Under the pieces are notes generated by a model that saw nothing but the letters and a program-made list of their open reading frames with translations, was not told where the DNA came from and did no database searches. Positions 20,829 through 31,247 of a stretch of DNA of 64,000 bases are shown one piece after another (the first letter of the stretch is position 1; the number at the start of each line of letters is the position of its first letter). Made by a program: the position numbers and the translations under genes. The DNA is from Nannochloropsis salina CCMP1776 (Eukaryota > Sar > Eustigmatophyceae > Eustigmatales > Monodopsidaceae). The DNA is taken from contig SDOX01000183.1 of assembly GCA_004565275.1 (NCBI GenBank), positions 28,035-92,034 on the forward strand, read 5' to 3'.

Positions 20829-22046
20829 TTACTTCTTCCCGTACGCCACCAGCCTGTCCACCAACTCCTTCTTCTGCCCCTGCGTGGACAGCCCCCGCTC
20901 CTTCAAGCACTCCTTCAACTTCGTCCCGCTCATTTTCTTGACCTCCCTCGGATCGAGCGCCTCGATCGTCTTCCCCCCTTCTCCTGCCCCGGCTTCCGCA
21001 GCCTCCGCCCCCAGGCGCAAGCGCTCGTTCAAGGCTTCCCGGGCTGTAGGATGAGAGAAAAGGTCTGTCAGAGCAGAAAGTAGAGGACAAGGCAGGAAGG
21101 TCTTCCCATCGCAAGGGTGCCATTGCCTACGAGCTCCAATGCCTGCCTTCAGCCGACCCCGGCGGGCCAGGCCTCCCCTGGCTCTTCCCAGTGCCTCCGC
21201 CACTCACCTTTCACCTCCTCCTCCTTCTTTCTCGCCGCTTGTTCTCTCCTCGCCCGTACCTCCGCCAAACGTGCCAGGTCCTTCTTGGCCTCCTCCGTCT
21301 CCCCCTCTCGATACCGCCGGAGGTATTCCTCTCGAGCCTTCTCTCGAGCCGCTTCCTCCCGTTCCTTCCTCGTCATGCCCTCTCCTCCCTCCCTTTCTTG
21401 CTGACCACCCTTACTTGGACCGTTGTACTCCTCCTCCTCGCTCCCAGACTCGGCGGGGGGCAGGTCCCTCACTTGCACCTTCTTCTTGAAGGCCTCTGCC
21501 ATTCCTCCCGCTCCCTCCTCGGGCCCCCGCTCCCCTCCCTTCCCCTCCCCACCTTCCTCCTCGCTACTGCCCTCCTCCTCCTCCCCGCTTTCTCCTTCCG
21601 CCACGTCGTCGTCGTCGCCCCCTTTTTTTCTTTGCTTCCAGTCCTCAAACCGATCGCGACGCTCCATGTCTTCTTCCGACGTGACATAGCTGATGGAATG
21701 GGAGAAGAATGCGTGAAGGACGGCGATTGTGTCGGGTGGCAAAGACGTAAATGATAGGGACAATGGAAGGGAGGATATATATTATAAAAAGCCCTATCCA
21801 GGAGCTCCTACGACGAGAAAGAATTGTGCGGGTTGACACTCATCTTGATGTTGTTTGCCCCCAGGGGAGAATTAGCGTTGCGAGATCGACGTACACATGC
21901 GGCTTTATGTCAGGCACACATTACTATCCTTTCGACATCACTCACTTGTGTGATCGGCTAAATTTTTTGAATTTCCCTTTGTTTATTTGCTGTTTCGCAG
22001 GTGCTCCGCCCTCCCTACCACTGCCGCCACCCCCTGTTGTAGTCAT
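20829..22046 (-). CDS. HASPP28/PDAP1-family phosphoprotein fused to a C-terminal SAP domain
   Basis: Three exons, complement of 21946-22046, 21208-21689 and 20829-21043, join in phase to 265 residues. Exon 1 gives a Gly-rich start and KGKFKKFSRSHNYVTSEED, as in the basic N-terminus of HASPP28 proteins. After an acidic low-complexity middle comes the family core MTRKEREEAAREKAREEYLR, RYREGETEEAKKDLARLAEV, then RREQAARKKEEE. HASPP28 (28 kDa heat- and acid-stable phosphoprotein) is nucleic-acid associated but poorly understood. Exon 3 adds a SAP motif, KLKECLKERGLSTQGQKKEL followed by VDRLV, a DNA/RNA-binding helix-extended-helix module. Animal and plant members as I know them lack SAP. Phase agreement at both junctions supports one gene; transcript data would settle it. 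Confidence 0.85.
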
Positions 22047-22625
22047 GCATAGGGTGAGACAGAACGATGAAAGGTGGAGCAAAGGACCCCAGGTCATGCA
22101 AGAAGCTTTTAGAACATATCGCGTCAGTGTTGGAGAGAAAAATCACACGTACCGCCACGTTTTCCCATGGCAAAACCTTGATTGCACTAGTCGTGCTGGA
22201 GGACTTCGAGGATGGTGCGTCTCCTCGATTGTCGGGAGGAGGTCGTGGCCCTCCTGCTCGCGTTACAGGTGACACGAACGTGGAAGTGAGCAAAAACCTG
22301 CCACTACACCAAGAGGATAGCGTGAAGATGTACAACGTGAGAAGTTGCTTAATGAAACACGTGACACGGATGTCTGCTGCTGATGGTACTTCGAAGTCTC
22401 GTCCGTTCCGATCCGTTCATCGCCTGTGCACTCTGACGCCTTCCTCTTTCTGACCCTCTGCGCACCATTCTATACAAAGTAAAGGCATAACCCTAGAGAT
22501 GAGCTAGTACAGGCTCCTGGTTTTATGGTCGATCACGAGACATTTAAAAAAAAAAAGAAATTCCTACGACCTCAACCATGTGTGCATATTTTGCATCTAG
22601 GTATCGATTAATTTCCGCAAAATCC
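22047..22625. other. Intergenic, no convincing gene
   Basis: About 580 bp between the HASPP28-SAP start and the AlaRS stop. A 128-codon plus-strand frame at 22067-22453 overlaps the expected promoter and has no recognisable features. An A-rich run lies near 22545-22560. Confidence 0.45.
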
Positions 22626-25600
22626 TTAGACCAATGCCTTCGATAAAGCCTCCGTCGCCACCGCTTGTGCGACCTCAACGCTCTTCTTCACGTGCTCTCT
22701 AGGCACATCCTTCGCCTGCCCTTGCGCTAGTTCCGCTTTCCCTCCTCCCCGGCCCCCTACCACAGCTAACGCCTGGGCGACCCATTTATCCGCGGGTAAG
22801 ATGGCTGCCTTCTCCAACGGCACGTGGGCGAAGGCCAAGGTTTTCCCGTCCTCCTCACGGCTTACCACGAGTAAGGCCAGGCCAGGGTCCACCTTCTTGC
22901 AGGTCTCCACGACGCGCTTGACGGCTTTGGAATCCAAACCGACAGCCACATCTAAGACCAAGGAAGGCTGGGAGTGCGCCGCCTCCACCGCCGCCTTGAT
23001 GCTACTCAATGCCTTGTCAATGCCCGCCTGGGCCACGGCGCGTTTTTCTGCCGCTGCTTTCTTGCCCAGCTCGTCTATGCGCTTGCGTAGTAGGGGTTTG
23101 CGGGAGGCAGAGAGCACCGTCCCTTCCAGGGCCTGACGGAGGTCCACCACCGCCTGTTCCAACGCGCCGGGCAGACCTTCCTCGGCCGCCCGGACCCGAG
23201 CCTCTAGCGCCTTCCCAGCCTCCAAGGCCGCCACGGCCGCCGATCCGGTGACCCCTACGACCCTTCGGATGCCCTTGGCCACTGCCGTCTCCTCCACCAA
23301 CACAAAGGCCTGGGCCTCGCCAGTATTTTCCACGTGAGTGCCACCGCAGAACTCCACCGACAGCCCTGTCCATTCCTCCTTTCCAGGGTCTTCCAGCAGC
23401 GTGTCCACCTCCTCGCCCACCGCCAGGACGCGGACAGGGTCCGGGTATACTTCGCCGAACACGGCGCGAAGCCCATTGATGGTCTGGGCAGCCTCCAACG
23501 GCACAACCTGGCTGCGGACGGGCAAATTCCCCTCGATCGTCTGCTGGACGATTGTCTCCACCTGTTCCATCTCCGACGGGGTCAAAGCCTTGCCGTGGCT
23601 GAAATCGAAACGGAGCTTCTCCGCGTTCACCAGGGACCCCTTTTGCATCACATGCGGGCCCAGTACTTTCCCCAAAGCAAAGTTCAAGACGTGCGTCATT
23701 GTGTGGTTGGGAGCCACCTTCCGCCGCCGGGTGTAGTCGACCTGCGCCTGCACCCTCTGCCCGACCCGCAACCTGCCCGCTCCCGTCCGTGGCTGCAGCC
23801 TCCCACTGTGCAAGACGTAGCCCGCGAAGACTTGCACATCCTCCACCTCCACCTCCCCCCCGTCCTCCGTCATCACCAGCCGCCCCGTGTCGCCCACCTG
23901 CCCACCGGCCTCCGCGTAGAATGCCGTCCGGTCCAAGATCACCCCTACCAGGGGCGCGTCCTCCTCGCTGCCCCGTACCTCGTCCACAAAGCCGTCGTGG
24001 GTGAAAAGCGCCAGCACCCGCCCTTCCTGACCTCCTTCCCACGCGTACTTTCCCGCGTCGTCCGTGTGCTCTACCCCTTTCCCTTGCAGCCAGGCCGTCT
24101 CATCCACTTGCAAGAGTAAAGGCCGCTCTCCTTCCCTCCCGGCCCCGGCCCGGGCCCGTAATGCCGCGTCTTTGCTCCGCTGTTTCGCCTTCTCCATCTC
24201 CTTCCCAAAGCCTTCCAGGTCCACGTCGAATCCTTCCTCCACCGCCATCAGCCGGGTCAAATCGACGGGGAAGCCCAAGGTGTCGTACAGGAAGAAGGCT
24301 TGCTCGGCACTGACCACGGAGCCCCCCTGCTTCCGCAAGCCCCCCACCACTTCCTCCCCGAAATACTTGATCCCACGCTCTAGCATCTCCCCGAAGCCCT
24401 TCTCCTCGTCCGCGATCACCTCCACGATCCAGGCCTCCTTCTCCCGCAGCTCCGGGTAGAAATCCCCGAAGGCGTCGACCACGGCGGGCACCAACTTGGC
24501 AAAAAATCCGGGAGGACCTCCCAAGATCTGCTTCCCGTACCGAACCGCCCGCCGCAGGACACGCCGGAGGACGTACCCCCTGCCTTCGTTGGAAGGCAGG
24601 GCCCCGTCCGCGATTGCAAAAGCCAACGTCCGGACGTGGTCGGCCACCACCCGGTAGGCCGTATCCCTCAACTCCACGTCCTCGACTCCCAATTTCCCGG
24701 CGTAGGCGGGGCCCTGCACCTGGGCCCGGATGGCGGCGAACAAGGGGGCGAAGACATCCGTGTCGTAGTTGCTCCGTTTGTCTTGCATGATGCTGACCAA
24801 GCGTTCCAGGCCCATGCCGGTGTCCACGTGCTTGGCAGGCAAAAGGCGGAGGCTTCCCCCTTCCTCCTCCCGGTTGAACTGGATAAAGACCAGGTTCCAA
24901 ATTTCCAGAACATCCGGGTCGTCTTGGTTTACCAAAGCCGCCGCATCCCGGCCCCCGATCCGGTCGAAATGGATCTCGGAACAGGGACCGCAAGGGCCCG
25001 TCTCCCCCATCTCCCAGAAATTCTCCTTCTTCCCAAAGGGCAGGACGCGCTCGGAGGGGAGAAAGCGAAGCCAGAGGTCCCGGGCCTGGTCATCGGGTGG
25101 CACGCCCATGGCGGCGTCCCCACCGAAGTACGTCACGTACAAACGGTCCGGTGGGAGGCCGAACACGTCCGTAAGTAGTTCCCAGGCCCATCGGATCGCC
25201 TCCTCCTTAAAGTAGTTGCCAAACGACCAGGACCCCAGCATCTCAAAGAATGTGTGGTGGTAGGTGTCCATGCCTACGTCTTCCAGGTCGTTGTGCTTCC
25301 CGCCCGCTCGAATGCATTTCTGGGGGGGAATGGGAAGGGACACCGTTTAAGAGGTTCTTCTGGGGGGTACTGGGGAGGGAAACCGTTAAGAGGCTTTGGA
25401 CCGCCACGCTCAGATACATTTGGGCGAAATATCGCGGCTCGAACGTCTTTCGGACCACGACCAAGATAAGTGCACCGCCCAACTCCCCACACCAGGCCTA
25501 CCTGGCTGTTCACCGCCCGCTCCAACTTGGCCAGGGGGCTGTTCGGGTCGGCTTGGCCCAAGAAGATGGGCTTGTACTGGTTCATGCCCGCGTTCGCGAA

Positions 25601-25858
25601 CAAGAGGGTGGGGTCAGCGAGGGGGACGACAGGGGAGGATGGAAAGAAGGTATGGCCGTGCTTCTGGACAAAATAGTCCATGAATGTCTGGCGAACTCGG
25701 TTGGCAGGCCATTCCTGGTCGCTAGACGAGGTCGCAAAAGGTATTCTTCCATCCCGATGGAGGGAAGGCAGTGGGTACTTGGTGGGGTATCTAGGGGGGG
25801 ACCACGGGCCATCCAGGCGAGGACAAGGTGGGATGAGAAGCACGTTCAAGGTATCCAA
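22626..25858 (-). CDS. Alanyl-tRNA synthetase
   Basis: Exons complement of 25502-25858 and 22626-25319 join in phase 0 (ERAVNSQ to [10 protein letters not shown]) to about 1016 residues. The catalytic core starts [20 protein letters not shown], then [31 protein letters not shown] and [17 protein letters not shown]. The editing domain has [11 protein letters not shown], then [14 protein letters not shown], whose His and Cys bind zinc. A C-Ala-type tail ends [14 protein letters not shown]. It attaches alanine to tRNA-Ala and clears mischarged Ser and Gly. The shown start leaves about 58 residues before the family core. A better leader may lie upstream: an exon from ATG 26071 (MLAITLQSCRGFMSPLRG) ends at 25971 in phase 2, which fits an acceptor at 25791. 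That would give a plastid-type presequence and perhaps a dual-targeted enzyme (inference). Confidence 0.95.
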
Positions 25859-26642
25859 AGAAAAGGTACAAGAAGATAAAAGACTCAGTCAATCATGCCC
25901 ATCACCCTTTATATTGCACACGGATCCTGAGCGGGCATGCGAGTTGACCGATGCATAAACGTGTCCCCACCTCTTCAGGAGGCTATTTGCCGCAAAGCCA
26001 AGGACTTTGGTATGTCGTCCGCGGAGGGGGCTCATAAAGCCACGGCACGACTGCAGCGTGATTGCAAGCATCAGGGCCACCGCGTATCGATGTTCTACAG
26101 GACAAAATAGACGAAGTAAGGGTGGTGGTGTCGAGTAAGAGGAGGTTAAACCCATTTATCCAGGTCGACCACCTCACGATCTCATTTACGTGGGAAGGCT
26201 GGGCGCCGCGACGTACCTGAGGGCCACACCCCCTTATAACAAGTCATTGGTTGAGCTCACAGCCCGCTTGCACTTGTATGTACACTCAGAGCCTGTTAGG
26301 TAGGGTACGTGTGAGCATGACTCGATCGCGTACGTCGTAGATCCCGCAATGCCTCGTGATGTCAAAAATGGGCTGTGGGTCAGTAATAAACATCCAGGGG
26401 AAAGCATGGCCACCTCTATGAAGGCAGAAAAGTTTTGATAAGGCATCTGTGCGAATAATACATTAAACTTGATGGCTTGGCCCTTTCTCTTCCCCCTCTA
26501 CCCCGCGATACGCATCGCCCAGAAGCCCGTGCGCTATTCGACTCCGTATCAATGCTTTCCTGTCCCAGGTATTCACCAATTTCAAGTCTAAGAGACTTGT
26601 TGGCACCTTTCTCTTGTTTTCACAGGCCCTTACTCTCGGACG
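25859..26642. other. Divergent region between AlaRS and MED8-like, with a candidate AlaRS leader exon
   Basis: About 780 bp. The minus strand holds the candidate AlaRS leader exon, about 25971-26071. A pyrimidine-rich stretch and CAG lie just before the MED8-like ATG at 26643. Nothing else is recognised. Confidence 0.45.
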
Positions 26643-27290
26643 ATGGCTACAGGGGACGTGGCGGTATTGCTTGGCCATTTGGAAAACCGTGTAAAAACTT
26701 TACTTAATCGTCTCACGCAACTCGCTGAGCACTTGAGGCAAATATTGGCCGACCCGGTGCACGCCCGTCCCGATTGGCCGAGCATCGTCACACATTTTCG
26801 CGTGAGTGAGACGCAGCTACGGCAATTTCATCGGGATGTACAACCTTTCTTGCAGTACTTCGTCTTTCGCCCCGCCTCCAACCCCGCCAAGCCGCCGCCC
26901 CCTCAGGCGGACATCCCATTGATGCTATCCACCCGGTCCTACCTCGAGATGGAAGGCGAAGAAGTACAGCTTCAGGCAGCATATTGGGATCGAGCGCATG
27001 CTGGAGAGCACATGAATCATGGGAGAGACATCCAGGAAAAGGAAAAGGGTGGAGAGGGGCAAGGCGGGGTTGAGAAGGTAATCGAAGGTTTTAACGATGC
27101 CCTTGAACGAGTAGATGTGGTATGCGACTGGCTATCCGCCGAGTTCAGGGACAAGATAAAATCGTACAAGAGCCCTGGTCTTGAGACACCTGCGTGGAGG
27201 GACCAGGCGGCAACCGTGGCGGAGAAAGGGTTCAGGTACTTGGAGGCCGTGACCGACGGACACGAAACCTACGCTCCGCTTGCAAGATAG
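26643..27290 (+). CDS. Probable Mediator complex subunit 8
   Basis: A single exon of 215 residues. The N-terminal helix region LLNRLTQLAEHLRQIL, then RPDWPSIVTHFRVSETQLRQ, FHRDVQPFLQYFVFRPAS and ADIPLMLSTR follows the MED8 layout: a helix, a W-P-S-hydrophobic motif, a helix, then hydrophobic strands and a P-L-hydrophobic-L-S/T element. MED8 is a head-module subunit of the Mediator complex, which links activators to RNA polymerase II in the nucleus. The second half has an acidic/Gly insertion and a helix, DALERVDVVCDWLSAEF. The match is by remembered motif order and not by high identity, so a MED8-like coiled-coil protein of other function is not excluded. Confidence 0.62.
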   Translation: MATGDVAVLLGHLENRVKTLLNRLTQLAEHLRQILADPVHARPDWPSIVTHFRVSETQLRQFHRDVQPFLQYFVFRPASNPAKPPPPQADIPLMLSTRSYLEMEGEEVQLQAAYWDRAHAGEHMNHGRDIQEKEKGGEGQGGVEKVIEGFNDALERVDVVCDWLSAEFRDKIKSYKSPGLETPAWRDQAATVAEKGFRYLEAVTDGHETYAPLAR

Positions 27291-28167
27291 CAATCATGGA
27301 AGGGATGGTGCTATTACAGGGCACATTGACGCCGGTGTCAAAACGAAAGCAGCGCATTGCAAGGCTAGTAATAACAAAATTGCGTGGAGGTGTCCGCGTT
27401 GAATTTGCTTACCATATTTGTTTAATGACTTTATTCTTGTTCACTGCTTGGACCGTTTGAAAACGTTGAAAACCGCTGAAAAGCTTCCGATGCCAGCATC
27501 ATTCCCGTGATCTTCCCTGCATTTCTCTATGCTAGTTTTTCCTTGACCAAATCGCACTACCCCCCTTCTGTCAACAACAGGCCTCCTGTCGCGTCTTTCA
27601 GGCCTCCGATTCCCTTCCCCCTCCCTCGTCGCAGCGACTCAACTTGACCCGACCGACGCCTCTCCCGAGGTGCACGCACGTCATGTTGAACCGCTTGACC
27701 GCTTTTCCACCCCAGTACCGCCCTGCCGGACTCTTCTCGCGCCCTCTCCGAGTCCACCTCCCGGGGCTCTTAGCCCATGATTTCCGCCTGTCCTCGCCAC
27801 GCGCGACAAGATAAAGGGGTCTCGACGGAGCAGGGGCGGGAAGTAGAGGCGAGCAGCGGACACGGAGGACAGCATGTGTCCAGCATGAGTGTGCTTGACG
27901 ATGAATGCTCCTTCACTGTAAGGGCTGCTGGGTCCTCCCCCTGGCCCTTGGTTATGTTTCCTCCCTCCACGGCAAGACTTCTTCATGAGCATTGCGCCTT
28001 CTCGGGCGTAATTTCTTCAGATGTACAACATGTAAAATTTCTCAGACGACTCCGTTCTTGCCCTGGGCTTTCTGGGTCGTGTACGCCGAATACATTCCCG
28101 TCTGGATGAAGTCCTTCTCCCACTTAAGATACACCCGCGCCGCCCTCCCTCCCTCCCTCCCTCCCCG
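27291..28167. other. Convergent intergenic region, no gene seen
   Basis: About 880 bp between MED8-like (+) and bZIP-PAS (-). It contains a short CCCT array near 28140-28162 and frames without protein character. Confidence 0.5.
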
Positions 28168-30063
28168 TCATCTGAATGCCAGCACCGTGGGGTAGTCGGT
28201 GGGAAAACTGGGGTCGCGCAGGGATGTGAGCCCCCCCATGTAGTGAGTGACGTACCCCCCCGTGTAGACGGGGAAGAGCCGAAGACGGGCCCCGATCGGA
28301 CCCTGAGTTTTGGTCTCGTACAGGACGATTAAAGAGTGGGACAACTGCTTGGCGATGCATTCGTATGCAAATTGGATGTATTGCCAGGCCGAATCCACCG
28401 GCGCCTCCGCCTCCCCTGCCCCTCCTCCTTCCCGCCCTCCCCCCGCGCCTGGGACGGGGCACAACGGATTCCGTTCCAAGACCACGCATCGGTTCTGGCA
28501 ATCTTCCACCGTGACGCCGTAGTGCATCATCCAGGCCTCGTTGATACTCCGGATCCGAAAAGGGACCTGGAGGGCAAAGACGATCCGGGGCTCCTCCGTG
28601 GGGTCTTCGGCCATCTGCAACGTGGACGGCGCGGTTTGAAAGAGGGCTCCTCCCCCCATGCGTCGGAGCTGTTGCATCAAGCCCATCACGTCAAACATCA
28701 CGTTCAGCCTCCTCAGCTTCACCTCTCTGGGTTCGAACTCGGCCTGGAGCATGCCGCAGAGCTCCAATTCCGTCTGGCACCCGCACGCGACCGCGTTCTC
28801 ACTCCGCATGGTCCACCGACACATGAGTGTGGGCCCGGTGCCGATGACGATGTAGTCCGCCTCCGAATAAAATTGGACACGGACACGCTCCCGGTAGGTC
28901 CGGGACAGCGAGTCGATGAGGACGGTGAAAGAGGCCGTGTCTCGGATGGTCGCGTCGATCCCTTGGACGTAGCGTGCGTGCTGTTCCACGTTGCCCGCGG
29001 GGAAGTAACGGTAGGGCGTCAAGGGCAACTTCAAGACGAAATCTTCCGCGAGAAGGACCGCCCACTTTCTTCGGTCCAGTTCGCCCCGTGCTCGGTAGAG
29101 CAAAAAGGTCTGCAGCCGCGCCTTTTTCAATTTGCGGCCCTCCAGGCTCCGGGCATGGGAGACAAGCTCCGTCTTGTCCTCCTTGTCCTTGGCGTCGCTC
29201 AAAGACTGCAGTTGATGGCGTAGCGTCTCGATGTAGGCTTTCTTCCGGAGTCGCGTGTTCCGGGCATGTTCGCGGTTCCGCAGCTTCTGGGAATCCACGC
29301 TCACCTTCCCAGCGCCCTCTCCCCCCTCCCCCTCCAGGACCCCACCATGTCCCCCCCTCGGGTGTGACTTCTTGCTTCCTCCTTTTCTCCCGTCATGGTG
29401 TTTGCTTCCTTTCCCCACTGAGATGGCTAAGCGGGAATCACCGTCTCCATCGTCGTCATCGAAGTCGTCGGCTAAGCTGCTGCTGGCATCCGAGACTCCG
29501 AACCCGCTCCCTTGGCTACCCCCGCTTTTCAACCCCCCACTCACCGCTCCTTCTTCCGAGGCCCCACTGTGCGATAACATGCCTTGTACAGCGGCGGGCA
29601 AGGGTACCTCATCATCGAGCGGGGTCTGTAAGTGCATCTGTCCGTCGTCACTCAGAGACCGCTCGCCCCCGTTTTCCCCCTTTCCTTCGCCCCCTGCCTC
29701 TTGCCATCCCGACATCATGGCGACCACATCGTCCATAGGAAGGTAGTCTGCGTAGTTGTCGAATTGATTGAACAATGTCTCCGTCAATTCGTCGTCTGCT
29801 TGTTGGAATGCTGGGGCTTCCGCCTGGCCCCCCATGCCCGTGTTGGACGCTGGCCTCGTCAGGGCTCCCGAGGCAGAATTTCGTGACTTCTTGTCTCGGC
29901 CGAGATGGGCGCTCCTCCCATCCCTACCGTCATATCCATTGCTGCTCTTTCTATAATCATTTCCGACACTCGAATTTTGTCGCTCCGCCCGACTTCCGAG
30001 GTCGTTTATTCCGCCCCCGCGGCTACCGTCCACCCCCTGACCCTTCATGCCTCGTGCACTCAT
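28168..30063 (-). CDS. bZIP transcription factor with a C-terminal PAS-like domain
   Basis: A single exon of 631 residues from ATG 30063 (MSARGMKGQG); an in-frame ATG at 30123 adds 20. Residues 1-255 are low complexity with an acidic patch near 197-209 that may activate transcription. The basic region at about 258-280 is KLRNREHARNTRLRKKAYIE, with the N-x7-R signature, followed by a short zipper (LRHQLQSL). This basic region resembles stramenopile bZIP-PAS and aureochrome types. Near residues 510-555 a PAS-like motif reads VPFRIRSINEAWMMHYGVTV, then EDCQNRCVVLERN; GARLRLFPVYTGGY closes the domain near the C-terminus. In LOV domains the GRNCRFLQ loop carries the flavin-reactive Cys; here QNRCVVLE keeps a Cys at that place but lacks the rest. 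Light or ligand sensing is therefore uncertain. Confidence 0.85.
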   Translation of the reverse strand: MSARGMKGQGVDGSRGGGINDLGSRAERQNSSVGNDYRKSSNGYDGRDGRSAHLGRDKKSRNSASGALTRPASNTGMGGQAEAPAFQQADDELTETLFNQFDNYADYLPMDDVVAMMSGWQEAGGEGKGENGGERSLSDDGQMHLQTPLDDEVPLPAAVQGMLSHSGASEEGAVSGGLKSGGSQGSGFGVSDASSSLADDFDDDDGDGDSRLAISVGKGSKHHDGRKGGSKKSHPRGGHGGVLEGEGGEGAGKVSVDSQKLRNREHARNTRLRKKAYIETLRHQLQSLSDAKDKEDKTELVSHARSLEGRKLKKARLQTFLLYRARGELDRRKWAVLLAEDFVLKLPLTPYRYFPAGNVEQHARYVQGIDATIRDTASFTVLIDSLSRTYRERVRVQFYSEADYIVIGTGPTLMCRWTMRSENAVACGCQTELELCGMLQAEFEPREVKLRRLNVMFDVMGLMQQLRRMGGGALFQTAPSTLQMAEDPTEEPRIVFALQVPFRIRSINEAWMMHYGVTVEDCQNRCVVLERNPLCPVPGAGGGREGGGAGEAEAPVDSAWQYIQFAYECIAKQLSHSLIVLYETKTQGPIGARLRLFPVYTGGYVTHYMGGLTSLRDPSFPTDYPTVLAFR

Positions 30064-31247
30064 GAAACTCCTCTTGCCCGAAAGACGGAGACAACAAATA
30101 ATCACAAGATCACGCAATGGCACTCGTGGGGGAGACGGATTTTTTCCGAGGAAAGTTTATTAGGGTGAATATCCCCCGTTCCTGACGGGTGCTGGAACAA
30201 GAACACGGTAATTCAAGAAGGAAATCAGGTGGCTTGCTGGCTGAGCTCACGCGACCGAAGACGAGCCCCGATGCGGCCGTTCAATCGACGCCGTACATTT
30301 ACCAAACTGTGTCTCGCCCGTAGGCGTCGCGCTGTGACAAGGAAAAAGTTGGCGTGAGGCGTGGCGATGGGGCGTGCAAGTCGCAGGGACATAGCTGCCG
30401 TCGGCGTAGAAGAGACATGCGAGTTGAGGGTAGAAGCTCTCTCGTATCGCCCTCGCTGCTTCGAACCGACAGTTGACCTGCGTCAACTCGGGGGACACGC
30501 ACCGCGAGGAAAACAAAAGGCGGCCGTGACTGGAAGCGATTGTGTGGACAGCACGCAGCTCCATGCCTCGTCCAAGGCGTAATGATTTTGTCTTTGGTTC
30601 AAATGTTGTGGAAGTAGCCCGAGATTTCTGCGTCACAGCAGAAACTACGGGGAGGTTAACATGTCAGCTCCTAGAGTATCTCGCAGAAAAGATGAAAAGA
30701 AGGAGAAAATCAGTCGAAATCATAGGAGGGTAAAACAAAGTACGAATTATTTATTAATGTAGTCCTTTCCATTATGCGCGCTTGTCTGAGGAAAAGACTT
30801 TTGATCGAAGCACCTGCACTTCCTATGAAGTGATGCTGTCCTCTTTAGTTGCTTGACCTTCGCATCCATCCACGACAGCCGACAATGTTAAAACAAAAAA
30901 ATAGTTCACGTAAGACTGATTTATTTCGTCGAGAGTGAGCGGTTATGAGCGATTATCGTCCAATAGAGAACAATGCATGGTCTCATTTTCGCTCTTTGAG
31001 TATTGAGATGTATTACTCGTCCTAGCAAACCCCGGATACAAAAAGCACACCGAAAATTTGGACAGAAAGATATGTTTATCTTTCATGGAGAAGGGATGGA
31101 AGTAATGGGATCAACTCCTTTCTCACGACGTCTGCAACAAGGCAATCTTCAGGTGCAATGTTACAGAGGGCATCATTTGCTTCATTTTAACATTCGGAGG
31201 CACTTTCTACACTTATTCGCAACAAATCGCCTGTCAAACAGTCGTGA
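30064..31247. other. Intergenic, no convincing gene
   Basis: About 1.2 kb between the bZIP start and the MFS stop, both minus-strand. A 129-codon minus frame at 30247-30636 has mixed composition (MELRAVHTIASSHGRLLF) but no known motif. From 30640 to 31240 the sequence is AT-richer. Confidence 0.45.

Noticed and set aside
20337-21083. Pro/Leu-rich plus-strand frames between eL22 and HASPP28-SAP
   Set aside because: Pyrimidine-rich noise; it also overlaps the SAP exon on the opposite strand.
22067-22453. A 128-codon plus-strand frame
   Set aside because: It starts 21 bp from the HASPP28-SAP start on the other strand, has no recognisable motif, and its Gly/Arg patch is low complexity.
30247-30636. 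A 129-codon minus-strand frame before the bZIP gene
   Set aside because: Composition is plausible, but no motif, splice context or homologue was recognised.
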